Assembly: GCF_000003815.2 (NCBI RefSeq)
Contig: NC_049982.1
Coordinates: 15,938,392-16,002,391 of the forward strand
Reading direction: 5' to 3'
Length of the DNA: 64,000 nucleotides
DNA from: Branchiostoma floridae
Lineage: Eukaryota > Chordata > Leptocardii > Amphioxiformes > Branchiostomatidae
The position numbers and the translations under genes were made by a program. The notes beneath the pieces are model-generated. The model did not search any database and was not told where the DNA came from. It worked only from the letters and a program-made list of their open reading frames with translations. Within the stretch, counting starts at the first letter, position 1; the number at the start of each line of letters is the position of its first letter. This document shows, piece after piece, positions 46,270-58,850 of this stretch.

Positions 46270-48600
46270 TTAGTTTTGTTTTCCGATTGGAACGTATCAA
46301 GGTATCGTCAATTTAACTTGCTTCTTTTTGCACAAGTACAACGGCCGTAGTAATTAGAAAAATTGACCCAGTGTGGCTTTTAGCTGGCAACATTAATTAA
46401 CAGTGTGCGTAAAGGATTACACTGCGCCTTAAGAGGAATGACACTAAAGTACCTGGGTGTGTCTCTATTGAGAAAAGGCGCCTCTTTCTCGGCACTGTGC
46501 TGCCACCTGCTCGCTGATACGATTTATGGTGATTTGTACAACACTGGTCTGTTTGATGTGGTGGCCGCTTTAGCGTTTTTTGGCCTGGCGCGAAGGCTAC
46601 TCATTGTCATGCTAGTTTGTGTCTGGCTTGGGAGGACGATTGTTTTGAATTATTGCATGGTTTCTTGTATGAAATATGTTGAAAGTGCTAGTATAGTAAG
46701 ACGTTTCCATGTAAGGTCAAAAGATAGATAGATATTTAAGCCAACGTGTGTAAAACCTAGGCATTGTTGTTGGCCGACGCTTTTTCGATGAGAGATTGAA
46801 TCTTCGACCTTGGAAGCGATGGTATCGTGTTGGCTGTTGCTCAGTATGAAGTACTACTAGTAGCTGCTTCCTGGTTCACGTTTACACGTACCTTACTTAA
46901 TACATGTATATACGATAGCGCTACATGGACGGTGACGAAGACGTGTGACGACCGTTTAAGACATGAATAATTTTGAAGGCAGCTGTCAGCTCAGTCTATT
47001 GCCAAATTTGTCGTTTTTCGTAGCAGCTGTTTTTGAGAACCGTCTCTATACAAACAAACAAGACGAAGTGCTTAAGTACTTCAGATCCAACCACAGCGGA
47101 CATGCCCTCTCAGTATTGAGCACCTTGGAGGGGCTGTGGATGTGAACTGTGACGAGGAAGAGGTATAATGGTCCCATACGTGTATCTATAGGTTACTCAA
47201 TCATCAACAAGACCACAGCATGTCCAAGACAAGAGATAGAAGAAAGTTCTGCTGCAGTACCAAAGCCACACACCAGAGGACCCTAAAACGACCTTGACTT
47301 TCCTCTTCCCAACACCAACTCACTTACCACGTTATGCTGACCACAAATATATGCCCATGGGAAGATACGCAGACAGACAGACAGACAGGTGCACACAAAC
47401 ATACAGAAAATAATGCTTTTTTTACCTCCAGTTTTCATGGAGGTAACGAGTACAGAAATGGCACCTAATGGAATCGAGTAGCGCTGTACATATAATAAAA
47501 TGAAACGCCAAAAAGCATCTTTCATATCCAGAGCAAAAGGCGACATGTTAGACAGTTAGTCGATATGGGTATTCACAGAGCCCACGTGTGCACGTTGTCA
47601 AGTCTTTCCACTGTTTTTGTTATTGTTTGTTGTTTTATCATCACTCGTTTCCCCTCGTCATCATGTGACCTCCAGATATCCCTCTCACACTGCGTTCATT
47701 GCTCCGTGAAAGTGGTAAAGTGAGAGTTATCAAAAAGAATGATACTTTAAACAAACAAGCTGGCGGTATTTCTATTATTTCACCAGCACAGTTAAAATAG
47801 ATACACTTGCGTTACTACCGATAAACTCCGGTCTTCTGAGCTTAAGTCAACACACCTTTACTCCCGTTCGGACCACGCTAAACATGTGTAACAATCATGC
47901 TGTAAGAGAATACACGATACATGTTTTCCTTAGAAAAGGTTTCTACGCGCCACGGAAACTCAACGCTATTTCCCGAAATCTTGTCCCGAAAACTACACTT
48001 GTATTACATCGTGTTTTCTATAGGTAGGCAGCGCCTTTTTAGGTTGGTACGCCACGTACAGTGTAACGGAACGCTCTGTCAAGCCGACTATGCGTTACAA
48101 CACGGATGCTAAAGAATGGCTCAGAAACATAATCCTCTTTTGGCATCTCCTCCCATGACCTAAACACCGCGCTGTTTCCTTTATATTCGCGCATGTCTTA
48201 TTGTCTTGGTTCATGTCTTACTTAGTAGCCGCTAAGCAACACTAAATGGTTTGCCATAATCGCCACTGACCAGTTGCATCCATGTGGCAATAGCTAAAAC
48301 AATCCGTCCGGCGGAGAGAAAGCCTTTCCGAACACTTACGAAGAGTCGGGAAGGTAAGCCTTCACAAGTATGTGCAATTAAGGGGTAGGATGACGCCGTC
48401 ACGCGGAGCGGTTGAAAAGGAGATTTGTGCCTGTTTATTTTTCCTATTGAAATGAGATTTTTGAGATGTCGGCTGGAGAGGTGGTTTCTCGTGGCAACGG
48501 GACGCGCCTGAGTTCAGTCACACAGCAGGTTTTCTTGGACCACTTTCTCGGACTATTCGCTGCCTGCTGCGCTACGGAGTAAACAGGTGTAGGTGTGGAC
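46270..48600. other. Intergenic, no gene seen
   Basis: Open frames at 46405-46731, 46963-47145 and 47283-47546 (minus) have no domain or splice support. A short (CAGA)n run lies near 47370-47388, and a small ttacctcc/ggaggtaa hairpin near 47423-47447. Confidence 0.45.
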
Positions 48601-48693
48601 ACATGTTGAGACTGGACCTCCCACTGAAAACTGTCCCCCCGTACTCTACCATATTGCACCACGGTAAGGAACATCTTCCTCCAGCGGCTCATC

Positions 48694-51600
48694 ATGACAC
48701 TGAAGATGTATCCTCCCGCCACGTTCGCGAGGTACAAGATGTACATGAGTCCTCAGGAGAGACGACTGGTCAAGTCAGCCCCGGACAAACTCTGGTCTCA
48801 GCCCCAGACATCATGGACAAGCACCACTACTGATGAAAGGTAATACTTCGTGCCGCTGTTTTTGTGCGAATTCCACAAAATTCCTTCCTGCAGGTGTCCG
48901 TTTTGTAAGCTTCAAAATGACGCCAGATGACCCGAACAGGTGGTTGCTTTGTAGACAGTGTGCATATTTCATATCGGTTGGCGACGTGAGCAGGTAAATT
49001 ATACCTTCCTGTATGTAAGTGTGTCTATGAAATCTACGGCTTCTTTGTCGCAAAGTCTGTTGTGAGTTTGTCTAATCTTTGGAAACCTATTCCAGTCGCG
49101 AACCACCTTGTTTATGACGTGTTGGTCTTGTCGTCTTTTACGCCATGCAGTGTGGCGGATCCTTCAGGTGTGCAGGATCTAATAAGGGTATACCTGCGTA
49201 GAGAGGTACCAAACTAGCAATCATATACTTTATTTGCCGTTCTAACATAGTCACTATGGTACATTAAGATTAAACAAACATGCAAAGACGCACCTGAGCC
49301 CCGCGGCTACAGGTAAGGCTTTGTTGTGGCGTTGAGGACCCTTAAGTATTTCCCTGCCTAGTCTTAAAGTCGCCGAAATAGGGAGTAAAAGTGCCAGAAC
49401 TTGGTGTGTTACTAGTGCGGTCGTCTTGACCACCCCGGGTTACCCTTTGAAGGTTGTTTTTCTTGTCATCGCATCCAGCGCGCGGTGTTCGCATTACTTG
49501 TCCTGATATCAAGTTATCCGAGTCGACTGTTTGCTTGAGTCTATACTGCCGGTTTATCCTACTTTGGGTGGTTTAAACGAGAGCCTTATCTTAAATTCCA
49601 CCTGAAAACCTTCGCCAAAGATACAACGCATTTGTCTTGTAGGTGTGCATCATTGTAAGTTCTCTTCACATCACGTTAAATGCCAGATAAGGGAGGCTAC
49701 TATCGGTGATGGATGTGACGTCATTCTGTTTGTATTCCAGCATACAGACTTTATTGGCTTCTAAAAGCAAGGCGTCTTCTTCACATAAGTACTAGTCCAG
49801 GCGTTTTGCCACAGAAATACGTTAACAGGTGCTTGTCTCTTGATTCCGCAATACATTTGCGCGTTTTGTCTCTTTCTTGCGGGCGAGACCTTTACTTACA
49901 GCAATCATCCTTAGCCATACAACTTACTGCGTCACCCTAGCAACAGCTCTACTTACAGTGTATTTTGAGATTCTTTCCGTTTCTTGTCAATTCATCCTCA
50001 GACGATCGATATCAGTCGTAATAACATTCTCAATCACCTTCAGTAAATCCCTCAATATTAAATGTGTTCTTACTTTAATTGCGGCTCGTTTTGAACACTG
50101 TTATGCTTACACTAAATAAACAAATGAATAGTAAATAGAGTTTGTATGTAATCTGATACATGTGATCGCTTTCAGTGTTGGAAACGCACAGTTTTAGTGA
50201 ACAGATGTGTGTGTAAAGTAGGCACCGCGATGGGAATGTACGAATCTGATGCTTCAAAAACTAATCTTAGGAGAGATACAGATAAGGAGAAGAGAATTTT
50301 ACTTTTGTAATATAGGTCTAACTTCCTGGCGACGTTTTTCAAAACTACATGTACGTAAATACTACCCCAACAAAGAAAATATATGGGTGTGGACACGCGG
50401 CATTCTTCGAGAGCTTTGCTTTACAAGTGCTTTGTTCCACGATAATCCCATACTCACTTGAACTAACTATGGTTTCTACAAATCTTAACTTTTCAGAACT
50501 GATTTAATGGCAAACAACATTATTGCTAGAACTACACAATGTACAATGATTTGTTCGACAAACATTCTACTGCGCAGGCGTACGCGTCAGCTAGTACCAC
50601 ACACTGTGAACCTGGTTCAGCCACTATTCCACATACCTAATGGCCTTTACCTCTGCTGGATAATTACTATAAACATATATACTTTTCTTCTACATAGCGT
50701 GGAACTAGCTACTGTGGGTAGGACACTATCTCACAAACTACACAAGACTAAAGGTGATATCTCACTGCACTTGGGACACCGGTGAGGCACTGCGGGGTTC
50801 AAAGATTACCCAAGTGCAGTGAGATACCACTTTACAGCGGGGATGGTTAGAGGTGTTTGTCTGGGGAAATTACCTGTCCGCTCACCTGCACAGACAATGG
50901 CTCTGTTTGACCGAGGTTTTAAGGCTGAGAGTCAGCCGTGTGCAGACTTGCTGTACAAACATCACGTCCCCATCTGATAGTCACAGGCCCCAGCAAACAC
51001 GCCCGATAATGGAATAAAGACTTTTATTGCACGCTCCCTCCACCGACGGGTTAACTACAGGTCTTTGTGATGACAAACTAAGACCTTACATTTGAACATG
51101 CAAACATATATACATGTAGATTAATATAGAATGTAACTTCACGATACTAAGGATAGAAAGGGTTTCTTCCATCCTCTTCGTATGGGTGGCGATGCATGGG
51201 CAGATTAGTAAGTAAAGTATACTCAAAATAAATGCCATACGACTGGCCACATTTGCTCAGCCATGGTTGCTACCGTTGTTTCCTCTTGTAGGTCTGATTA
51301 CCTGGTTATTAGTGGTCCAAGGTTACATGACTTCCGACGTTTAGTACAGGTAGTGCCATCATCAACTGTAATGTATGGCCATTTAATGTCCCCTCCCGTG
51401 GTGCACTGCGAGCACCTGTATGGTTACGGCACACATGCCCACCTGCCGGCGGATGATAACATACACACGAGCGTGATCTTAAAGTCGTTTGTCACCATGG
51501 TAACAGCGCATGGCAGCCAAACAGAGAGCCATCCCATACAGACGCACAGACCGAGTGATAAGATGCCTTACTTCCCTTCTTTACCTTTCAAGAGTTGGTC

Positions 51601-54600
51601 ACGTCGGCGCAAGCGTGGTCCTACACCACCAGCTACAGGAGGACCCATGGGACCGGCCCGGTTCCTTCCGATGTTAGGGGGTCCTGTCCGGAGTCGAAGT
51701 CTCCCTGCTAGCGTATCGACGATTACTGCAGTATCGAGAAACTCACGGTTTACCAGGGAGACCAGAAGCACAAATTCGAGCAGGTATAGGACTTCGGTTC
51801 CTTCTGTGTGCCGTGAAGTCTTCCCCATCTTTCGTGTGATGTGACTTTTCAGACGGTTTCTCTGACATGTATCACAATAGTGTTGATAAATAAGGGTAAT
51901 TTGTTTCTCCAGATTACTCGTGGCAGTCTTTTGGCTTTTCTCTGAGGTCATGTTCTACATTATGGTCTGTGACCTTCTGTAACAAAGCCTTTTTAACAGT
52001 GACTGTCGTACATTCTTGGTGTGACTTCGAGTCAGATCTTGGTTTATACATCAAATTCTTGCTTGAGTATCTATCTATTCCTGGTACCCGTTCCGTTCAG
52101 CCGCATAGGTTTTTGTTTTGGTAATTAAGATGCTCACTCTGTGTTTTTTTCGTTCACGTACGTTCCATGTACGTTCTTTCGATTTTTTTGCGGTGGTTGA
52201 ATCACTGCCCGCTGTTCTTTCTTATCATTTATCAGTGCTACTAGTGCTTCGTTCATCAATGCCATCGATAAACTCTACAGGATCACGTCCCGTTTTGTTT
52301 TTCCTGCCCTTTCGTCATTTGTGGACCGTATCGAAATAATGCATTCTTACCCCAGGTTGTAAAGGCCTGTCCCAATTTTCCAGCCTGAAAATGAAACTTA
52401 GACACTGTTGTTTTGTGATGTGTTTCCTTTTCATCCTAATCCGACCTCCATTCTGTTGTTACTCACCTTTGTTGTCATTTGTTGCTCTACATGCGGCGGT
52501 GCAGTGAAGACATGATCAATACATGGCGACTGTTTGTCGTTAGCGACAGACCAAAACCCCCGTAGATGAAAGTGGTTGTGCAAACTCAGTTGAGCATAGA
52601 ACTGTACGCGCAAAAAGTTACAGTCAGTGCGAACAACTCAATGGCAATAACGTCGCTTATCCAGCCTAACCGATCCCGGTGGCGTTGTTTGTTTGGTTGC
52701 TTTTATCTGTGGTGTTTCTTAGTTACTATTCATGTTTCGGAGAGTACTGTCATACGGGCCGTAGGTTTGGATGTCAAGCTACTTTGTACATCAATGTGTC
52801 AAACCAAAAGCCACTGTGATTACTTTACAAACCCCGCTCAAATTTCTTACACTTTGCAGACTGCCTACTGTGGCGAGTGTCGTTTGAACTCGTCTTATGT
52901 AGAGACTTGGTAACTATAGAAGATAGATAATCCCTATGGTACATTAAGCACCTCCGGATCTATTCTTAACATAGCAGTGGGCAGAACGGGTTAACCTCAA
53001 TGTGCGATGAAAACATATCCAACAGCCTCTAGCAAAGGAAAACATTATCGTACTAGCTTACACCTACCTAGCTGGGTTCTGGTGTCTCCATAGGAGAGCA
53101 GGAATCCATTTCACTGCTTTATCGTTTTCTCCATCATTGTGTATTTGTTCTGTCGGCCCCGGTTATGAATTGATGAGGTCTGATATCATACGTGTATATA
53201 ATGCCAATGATTAATCGAACACTGCATAGATAATGTAGTTACGATTGAATGCGTCAACTGTGGAGGTGTGGACCTATGAAAAGTATAGAAGGACTGGGCT
53301 GAGAGATAAGTCTCATATTACTCTATAGGTATTATTTTTGTTGTGTAACAGAATCAATGCTTCAAACTCGACGACGTTGTTTTGTCTCCGATGATAGCCC
53401 CTCCCCTCCCCACTAACCGGAGATCCGCTAATACCTCGCGGCAGGTGACTAATAGAGCCTGTCCTGACGCACCTGCTATGGAGACTTCCCAATGATCCAT
53501 ACGAAGCTACCCATTTTGTTTGCACAAATTCTCAGGGCCAATTCGTCTGTGCGTTACCTCTAAGTAGCCAGGATATTCAGGCTTGTGGTCGGATGGTAAA
53601 ACTTTGTACAAGCAGGTGAAACCTTAGAATAGTACCTGAACTATGAGAACTACACCACGTAACGAAGGCTTAGGAAAGCTTAGATCTCAGACTGCATGAA
53701 GCCTGGCTTTTCCTCACTCTTTATCAGTGCTTTTATTCAGTCCTCGTCGGACGTTTGTCGCAACGCGCGACAGTCACGGGTCTGCAGTTGGAGACTAACT
53801 CTGCGCTCCGTTCCAGTGAATATACTCTAAAGCTCTTCGCCATTGTCAGCTTAGGCGTGTATGTGTCACCTACCAGGCTAACACATGTCACCTGCACCGA
53901 CTCCCCAGAAATGCTTACCTGTTCTTCATGAACCATTTACTTGGCGTGTTACTGGGGCGACCAAAGTTCGACTTCTGTTTATTCTCGACAGCAACTCTTT
54001 TTGTTGATAACGGGGCACGTTTGTAATTTAGCTAAATAGCGCACGAGAGACGAACTGCAGTCTTCCAACACCCCGGCTCTAGATGTAACTAGTATGTTCC
54101 TTTATCGGACTCGAACCTGTGAGCGGTAATGGGATTCAAACCCATGAGTTTCGCACCAACGTCATGGAACGACAGCAGCGATCGCGAGCCATACTTTGGA
54201 TTTCTGCCGCCCATAGTGGAGAAGTGGCAAGTGTTATTTTCCAGCGTACATGTACTTGCCGCCTGTGTCAAGTTTACTGCCTATTTACCGCGTCCTTGTT
54301 TATCGACCTAGAATCCAATACTTGACGTCCTTGGTTGGTTCTGAAAGACGTGAGAGGCAAACTTGCGAATGTTCTCTGACACTAGTCTGAGGTGTAACCG
54401 TGTTAAACGTTCTGCTAACATGCCTGTCTGTTCGTGCAGATTGTTAGATTCTTCATCTGGTGTCTACGTGCTGTGTTGTAGTGTAGTGTTCGTAGAAGAT
54501 AGTTACATTGATGTTCTGAAGCTTTGTTGTCTTTTTCCCTTCAGTTTGACCGGAGCAGCGCCGCCCAGACCGCCCAGACCACAGAGGGACAAGCCGCAGC

Positions 54601-57578
54601 ACGTCAGGTGGCGGCCCGGTGAGCGGGACCGCGGGACCAGGCGACATACACACACTAGTCCCAACAGGAGAGAAAATGAGAAGAAACGTCAAGGTAGGTT
54701 ATTCAACTATTCTGCCATCTTCTTCATATAGTAGTGTTGTTCCTTGCTATAAATTCGTTTGTTGATTGATTGATGGGTCATTGATAAAATTTGCAAGGGC
54801 TTATTTGTTCTCCGTGTTCGTAAGGGGGTTTGTTGTGCTTGTGATGGCAAAGGCAATAGTTTGTTTATCTGTACTATTTACACAGTTAATACAACGTTGC
54901 TAGGGCCACGTCACTGCGTCTTGGATCGTTTTAGGTTCCCCGTAGAAATCTAAGTGATTTAGTGGGGATGTGGAAGTATTTTTGGTCTAGAAAATGGCTA
55001 GACTATTAATTTAAGGGCATGTAGAAAGCAGGAAAATGGCAGTGAAAAATCTGATAATGCTAATGAAGTCAACTCGGAGAGAGGCCAGACACCATAATTC
55101 CGTGTGGCGAGGATGGTGGACGATTCAGGACTTGGCTCATGTGAGTTTTTTCAATACCCCAGGAGACAGAATATCCCGGGAGGTGGCGTCCGCTCCAGAT
55201 AACGCCGTCAAACAGACGTCTTCACGCCAAGCAGCGCCCACACTCCCGAAAATAAACAACCTCTTCGTGCAAACAGGTACGTGAGACAAACAAAGCACCG
55301 GGTATGCACAGAAGTCATGTCAAGCGATTGTTAGCTCGTCTCACACCGGCATTACCTGTCCTTAGGCATTTGTTTATTTGAAAACATTCCTCGCATGTTC
55401 GTCGAGTGGTCGCCTATTGTTCCGTAACATTGTTGATTTCAGATGAATTTGAAAAAAATCTTTTTCTTATATGCAATGTTAGTACTTGTTGATAACACGT
55501 GGTCATGTACTTTTAACAGGTAGTACGGCAGGTATTTCTACATGTGCTTCTAACTCGAACAAGTCAAAGACATTCGCCAAGGGTTGGGCTGAGGCAAGAG
55601 CAGAAACAGTTGGTAGAAACAAGCTCCCAGCAACCATCAAGTAAGTCTACTTTTGCTTTCTTTTTTCTTTATCTCTAATTCCCTTATTCCTTTGCGGCAC
55701 TTTGGGGTTTGAAAGATACTCAACGAATTTCAAAGATAAAGAACTGGTCTTCTTAGTCATACTTTTAGGTATTACGTATTACGCAATATATAGATGATAA
55801 ATTGGCGAACATCATAACATAACACAACAGTGCCGCAGTGAACGACCCCCCCCCCCCGCAGTGCCACATCGGTGCCCTTAGTGTAGTGAGATGCCACCTT
55901 TACACCCCTCTCCTCCTGTTGGATTTACTGCCTGACTGAAAGACACGCACTAAGTACTAACTGATCCCCCGTTCCTCAGCGGACGGGCTGACGTGAAGAA
56001 CAGTGCCCGGAGCTGCCCGGACCTGAGCCGGAACAAGGTCACGTTACCGCAGCGGGCCCAGACCACCACGGACGGGAAGAACAAGAAGAACAGCTCCTGT
56101 CCACAAACAGCGGCGCTGAGGTATGGGAATCACATTCCTGTGATCTTATACCAAAGAAGACTTCCACTAGGCTATGGATATCCTATATCCGCGATGTGAT
56201 CTTGCTTGATAATACATATATGAAAGAAATAGCTCTGATATCTTGGATCTTTTTTTATACTACCTTGTATCTCATATGAAGATATGAAAATAGCAATTAC
56301 GGTGCAGCAATAAAAAAATACTTTTTATTCAATATGTGCATCATTCTAATCTTTGTAAATAAACTTCTGTTACTTCCAGATCTCAGGGCGGTCTACCTCA
56401 CTGGAAATCGGAGCACATCTTGACCCCCCGCGAAGTGCAAACCTACAGCAAACTGAAGTCGGTGTACCTGAACGACACGTGGCAGAAACAGCGCAGGAAT
56501 TTCATCCTGCAGAAACTGGAGGACATCCAGCTGGAGGAGGTCAAGAGGTACGCCAGGGATGTGCAACACAGAAAGAAAAGACTTCTGGAAACAATCGAGA
56601 CGCAGAAGAAGCAGTTGGCTGATGTGCGACAGAAGTATGAGAATGAACAACTACAGAGATTCAGGTCTCAGTACGTCACGTGGAAGAGTGTAGAAACGGA
56701 AAAGTTGACGCGTCATATTTATGGACTTCCCGAGGACCTGAATAAAGATATGGTGCCGAAAACGAACCTTAAGAGAAAGTCGAAACCACCGAAGAAAAGG
56801 TGGAGACAAGCGGCACAGAGAGCCGTAAACGTGAAGAAGTTTGCTAGTATCCTGAAACCGACTGGCACACGGCCGGTGGAACTTAAGGACCCGCTCATGG
56901 ACGGGATAGACACAGTACTGCTGGAGACCGACTCGTCATCAGGTGGGTACTGCGATATCGTATGGCATGCAAACCTTCACGCGCTGTCTTGCAGTTGCAA
57001 TAATCATGGATACTAAAACATATGAAAATCGCGGAGGTAATATTGCATCACATTACCAGGAGTATGTACACAAGTAATTGCAATTCAATTGTCTTCTAAC
57101 GAGCTGTCTTATCTTTCTTAGCCAAGCCAAAGAAGAAAATGGTGAAGTCTGTTCTCCAAGAGGCGAAGAACATCATACACGAAGCAGGTAAGCATTCTTT
57201 TTAGAATGTCATTCCGGTCGACTGGCTTTGTATTTGTACTTTGCCATTTAATGTTCTGTTATTAAATTGTATTTGAAAAAAAAATGGATGCACGTCCTGT
57301 GTGAATTGTTATCAAAACCTGTCATAAACCTTTGTGATCATGATTTTCTTCACAGCATAGACGTTTAAATGTCCTTTCTTATTCTGACATGAAGTTTCCT
57401 ACCCCTCCTAGATGACACAAACATCGACACGTTTAGCGAGGTGTCCACCCCCGCGTCGTCCCGAGCGGGCTCTGATGACGAGGATGACGGCAGTGACAGC
57501 GACTCGTGGCAGTCCATCAACAGTGACGACCCCATACCTAAACTCTACTCGTCTGAGGACACCGACAGGGAGGAATGA
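48694..57578 (+). CDS. Unrecognised basic coiled-coil protein, nine exons
   Basis: Exons 48694-48839 (ATG), 51595-51783, 54545-54693, 55163-55276, 55520-55640, 55980-56120, 56380-56942, 57122-57187, 57412-57578 (TGA). They sum to 1656 nt, exactly 552 codons. Exons 3-9 are firm; exons 1 and 2 rest on phase and composition. The start reads MTLKMYPPATFARYKMYMSP. Residues 50-280 are basic, rich in Pro, Arg, Ser and Thr and look disordered (SWSRRRKRGPTPPATGG; PPRPPRPQRDKPQ). Exon 7 holds a strong coiled coil, about residues 317-383 (QKQRRNFILQKLEDIQLEEV onward), then a Lys-rich stretch (LKRKSKPPKKRW). The last 55 residues are acidic and Ser-rich (SRAGSDDEDDGSDSDSW). There is no signal peptide or membrane segment. 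I do not recognise the family; a cytoskeletal, ciliary or nuclear scaffold would fit the composition but is not shown. AATAAA lies at 58544-58549. Confidence 0.8.
50753..50830. repeat. Fold-back (MITE-like) element in intron 1 of the coiled-coil gene
   Basis: Arm 50753-50775 (core tctcactgcacttggg) and arm 50809-50830 (core cccaagtgcagtgaga) are near-perfect reverse complements around a 33-bp spacer. A related end, tagtgagatgccaccttta, occurs at about 55884-55905 in intron 5 of the same gene, after a run of C. Confidence 0.75.
51788..54540. other. Intron 2 of the coiled-coil gene, nothing else recognised
   Basis: About 2.7 kb. Open frames at 52118-52339 and 52566-52913 have no splice or domain support. 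A tRNA B-box-like string on the minus strand near 54107-54117 was considered and rejected. Confidence 0.45.
55837..55905. repeat. Poly-C run and partial fold-back-family end
   Basis: A homopolymer run of about 13 C (near 55846-55858) precedes gtagtgagatgccacc, which resembles one arm of the element at 50753-50830. Confidence 0.5.
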
Positions 57579-58850
57579 CGACACGCAGTTTGTGTTTGTA
57601 ACGTTAACAGACATTTCCGAGCCAATCTCATGTAGACCATATGGACCATGACTTTTAAATCTACACTACCGTCCTTCGTGCAAAATACACGCGTTCACTG
57701 TACTACTACTAAGCTGAAATTCTTCTGAAGTTACCGAGTCGTCAACATTAATATTACTATACCACCGGGTGGCTATACTACAGGCACTCAGAATTAATGT
57801 GCGATCAAGAGCCGAGAATTTGGCTATGTCAGTTTGACACATTTCCTCTTCTTCACTCTTGATGTGAGGCTGTGACATTCCGTCCGAAGTATCAAACATT
57901 AGCATAGAGACTCTCGCTATCAGATAGAAAAGCAATCAGCACTAAAATTTGATAGAAAATTCTATTGTGCTTGCCCATTGAATAATGACACAAGGCGATA
58001 GACCAAGTATCGGCAAATCGTTTAAGAAAGCGCATTTTCTCTTTGTGTGTTGAATGTCCATTTACTGTTCCGACCAAGAATGTACTAATATGTTGGACAC
58101 CAAGCCTGACAGCTGTAATGACAAGTTTCTAACATACCGATAAGTGTGAATCTTACATAACCTTGTGATTAGAACCGTCCAGTGAAAGAAAGAATATACC
58201 GGAGAATTTATGTCGAAGTTAATTGTCTATGTTGTTGATAACAGTGTAACCTATTTTGAAAGATCCGATTGTTAACAACACTGCGGAAAATGCCATTCAT
58301 ATTTTTGCTATTCATTATATGTACGTACATGTATAGTATTAATATTGGATGTAAGATGGATCGGATTTGAAGTAAGTCCGATTCAGAATGCATGTGTAAA
58401 GGCGCCATGTGTGACAGATATCACCATAAAATGGTGGGTGTAACACATGTAGCTTTTCCATGTTTATTGAGACGTGCAGCTTAATTGTTTATATTGGGAA
58501 TATTATGTTTGTACATTACGTAACTTGAGAGATATTTTTTTGAAATAAAAGTGCTGGCAATGACATTTTTGATTTGTGTATATTTCTAGGTAACGTTATA
58601 TATTTCTATTTTTCGTCCCCTAAAACAGCCCAGGTGGAAATGTGACCTAAGCACAAACAGGTTCCACCTCCTTTTCAGTAATATGTTGAAAACGGCCGTA
58701 TCATATCACGGTAGTGATACTCTGTCGGATAAATCTGATATATATAATATTTGCTATGTCTATGGCTATCGGTTTGGTCCTATATCACTATATAAAATGA
58801 ATGGACTACGAAATTTGGCCATGAGTTCTGCAACACAACACCTGCAGTGA
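57579..58850. other. Tail-to-tail spacer with 3' UTRs
   Basis: 3' UTR of the plus-strand coiled-coil gene up to AATAAA at 58544-58549 (gaaataaaagtgctgg), then a short spacer to the stop of the minus-strand gene at 58851. No further gene seen. Confidence 0.6.

Noticed and set aside
46405-46731. 108-codon plus-strand frame with a hydrophobic stretch
   Set aside because: The GT-rich base composition explains the hydrophobic residues; no family resemblance or splice signals.
51263-51594. Extending exon 2 of the coiled-coil gene upstream along the open frame
   Set aside because: The extension has poor composition for a protein, while a better pyrimidine tract and a phase-compatible AG lie at 51593-51594. 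An acceptor at about 51291 would also be in phase, so this is only a preference.
52566-52913. 115-codon plus-strand frame in intron 2 of the coiled-coil gene
   Set aside because: No domain resemblance, no splice context and no upstream regulatory features; likely chance.
54100-54240. tRNA gene on the minus strand (B-box-like GGTTCGAGTCC at 54107-54117 and a second gggtttgaatccc nearby)
   Set aside because: No matching A box, acceptor stem or anticodon arm could be found at the proper spacing upstream; at most a decayed tRNA-derived repeat.
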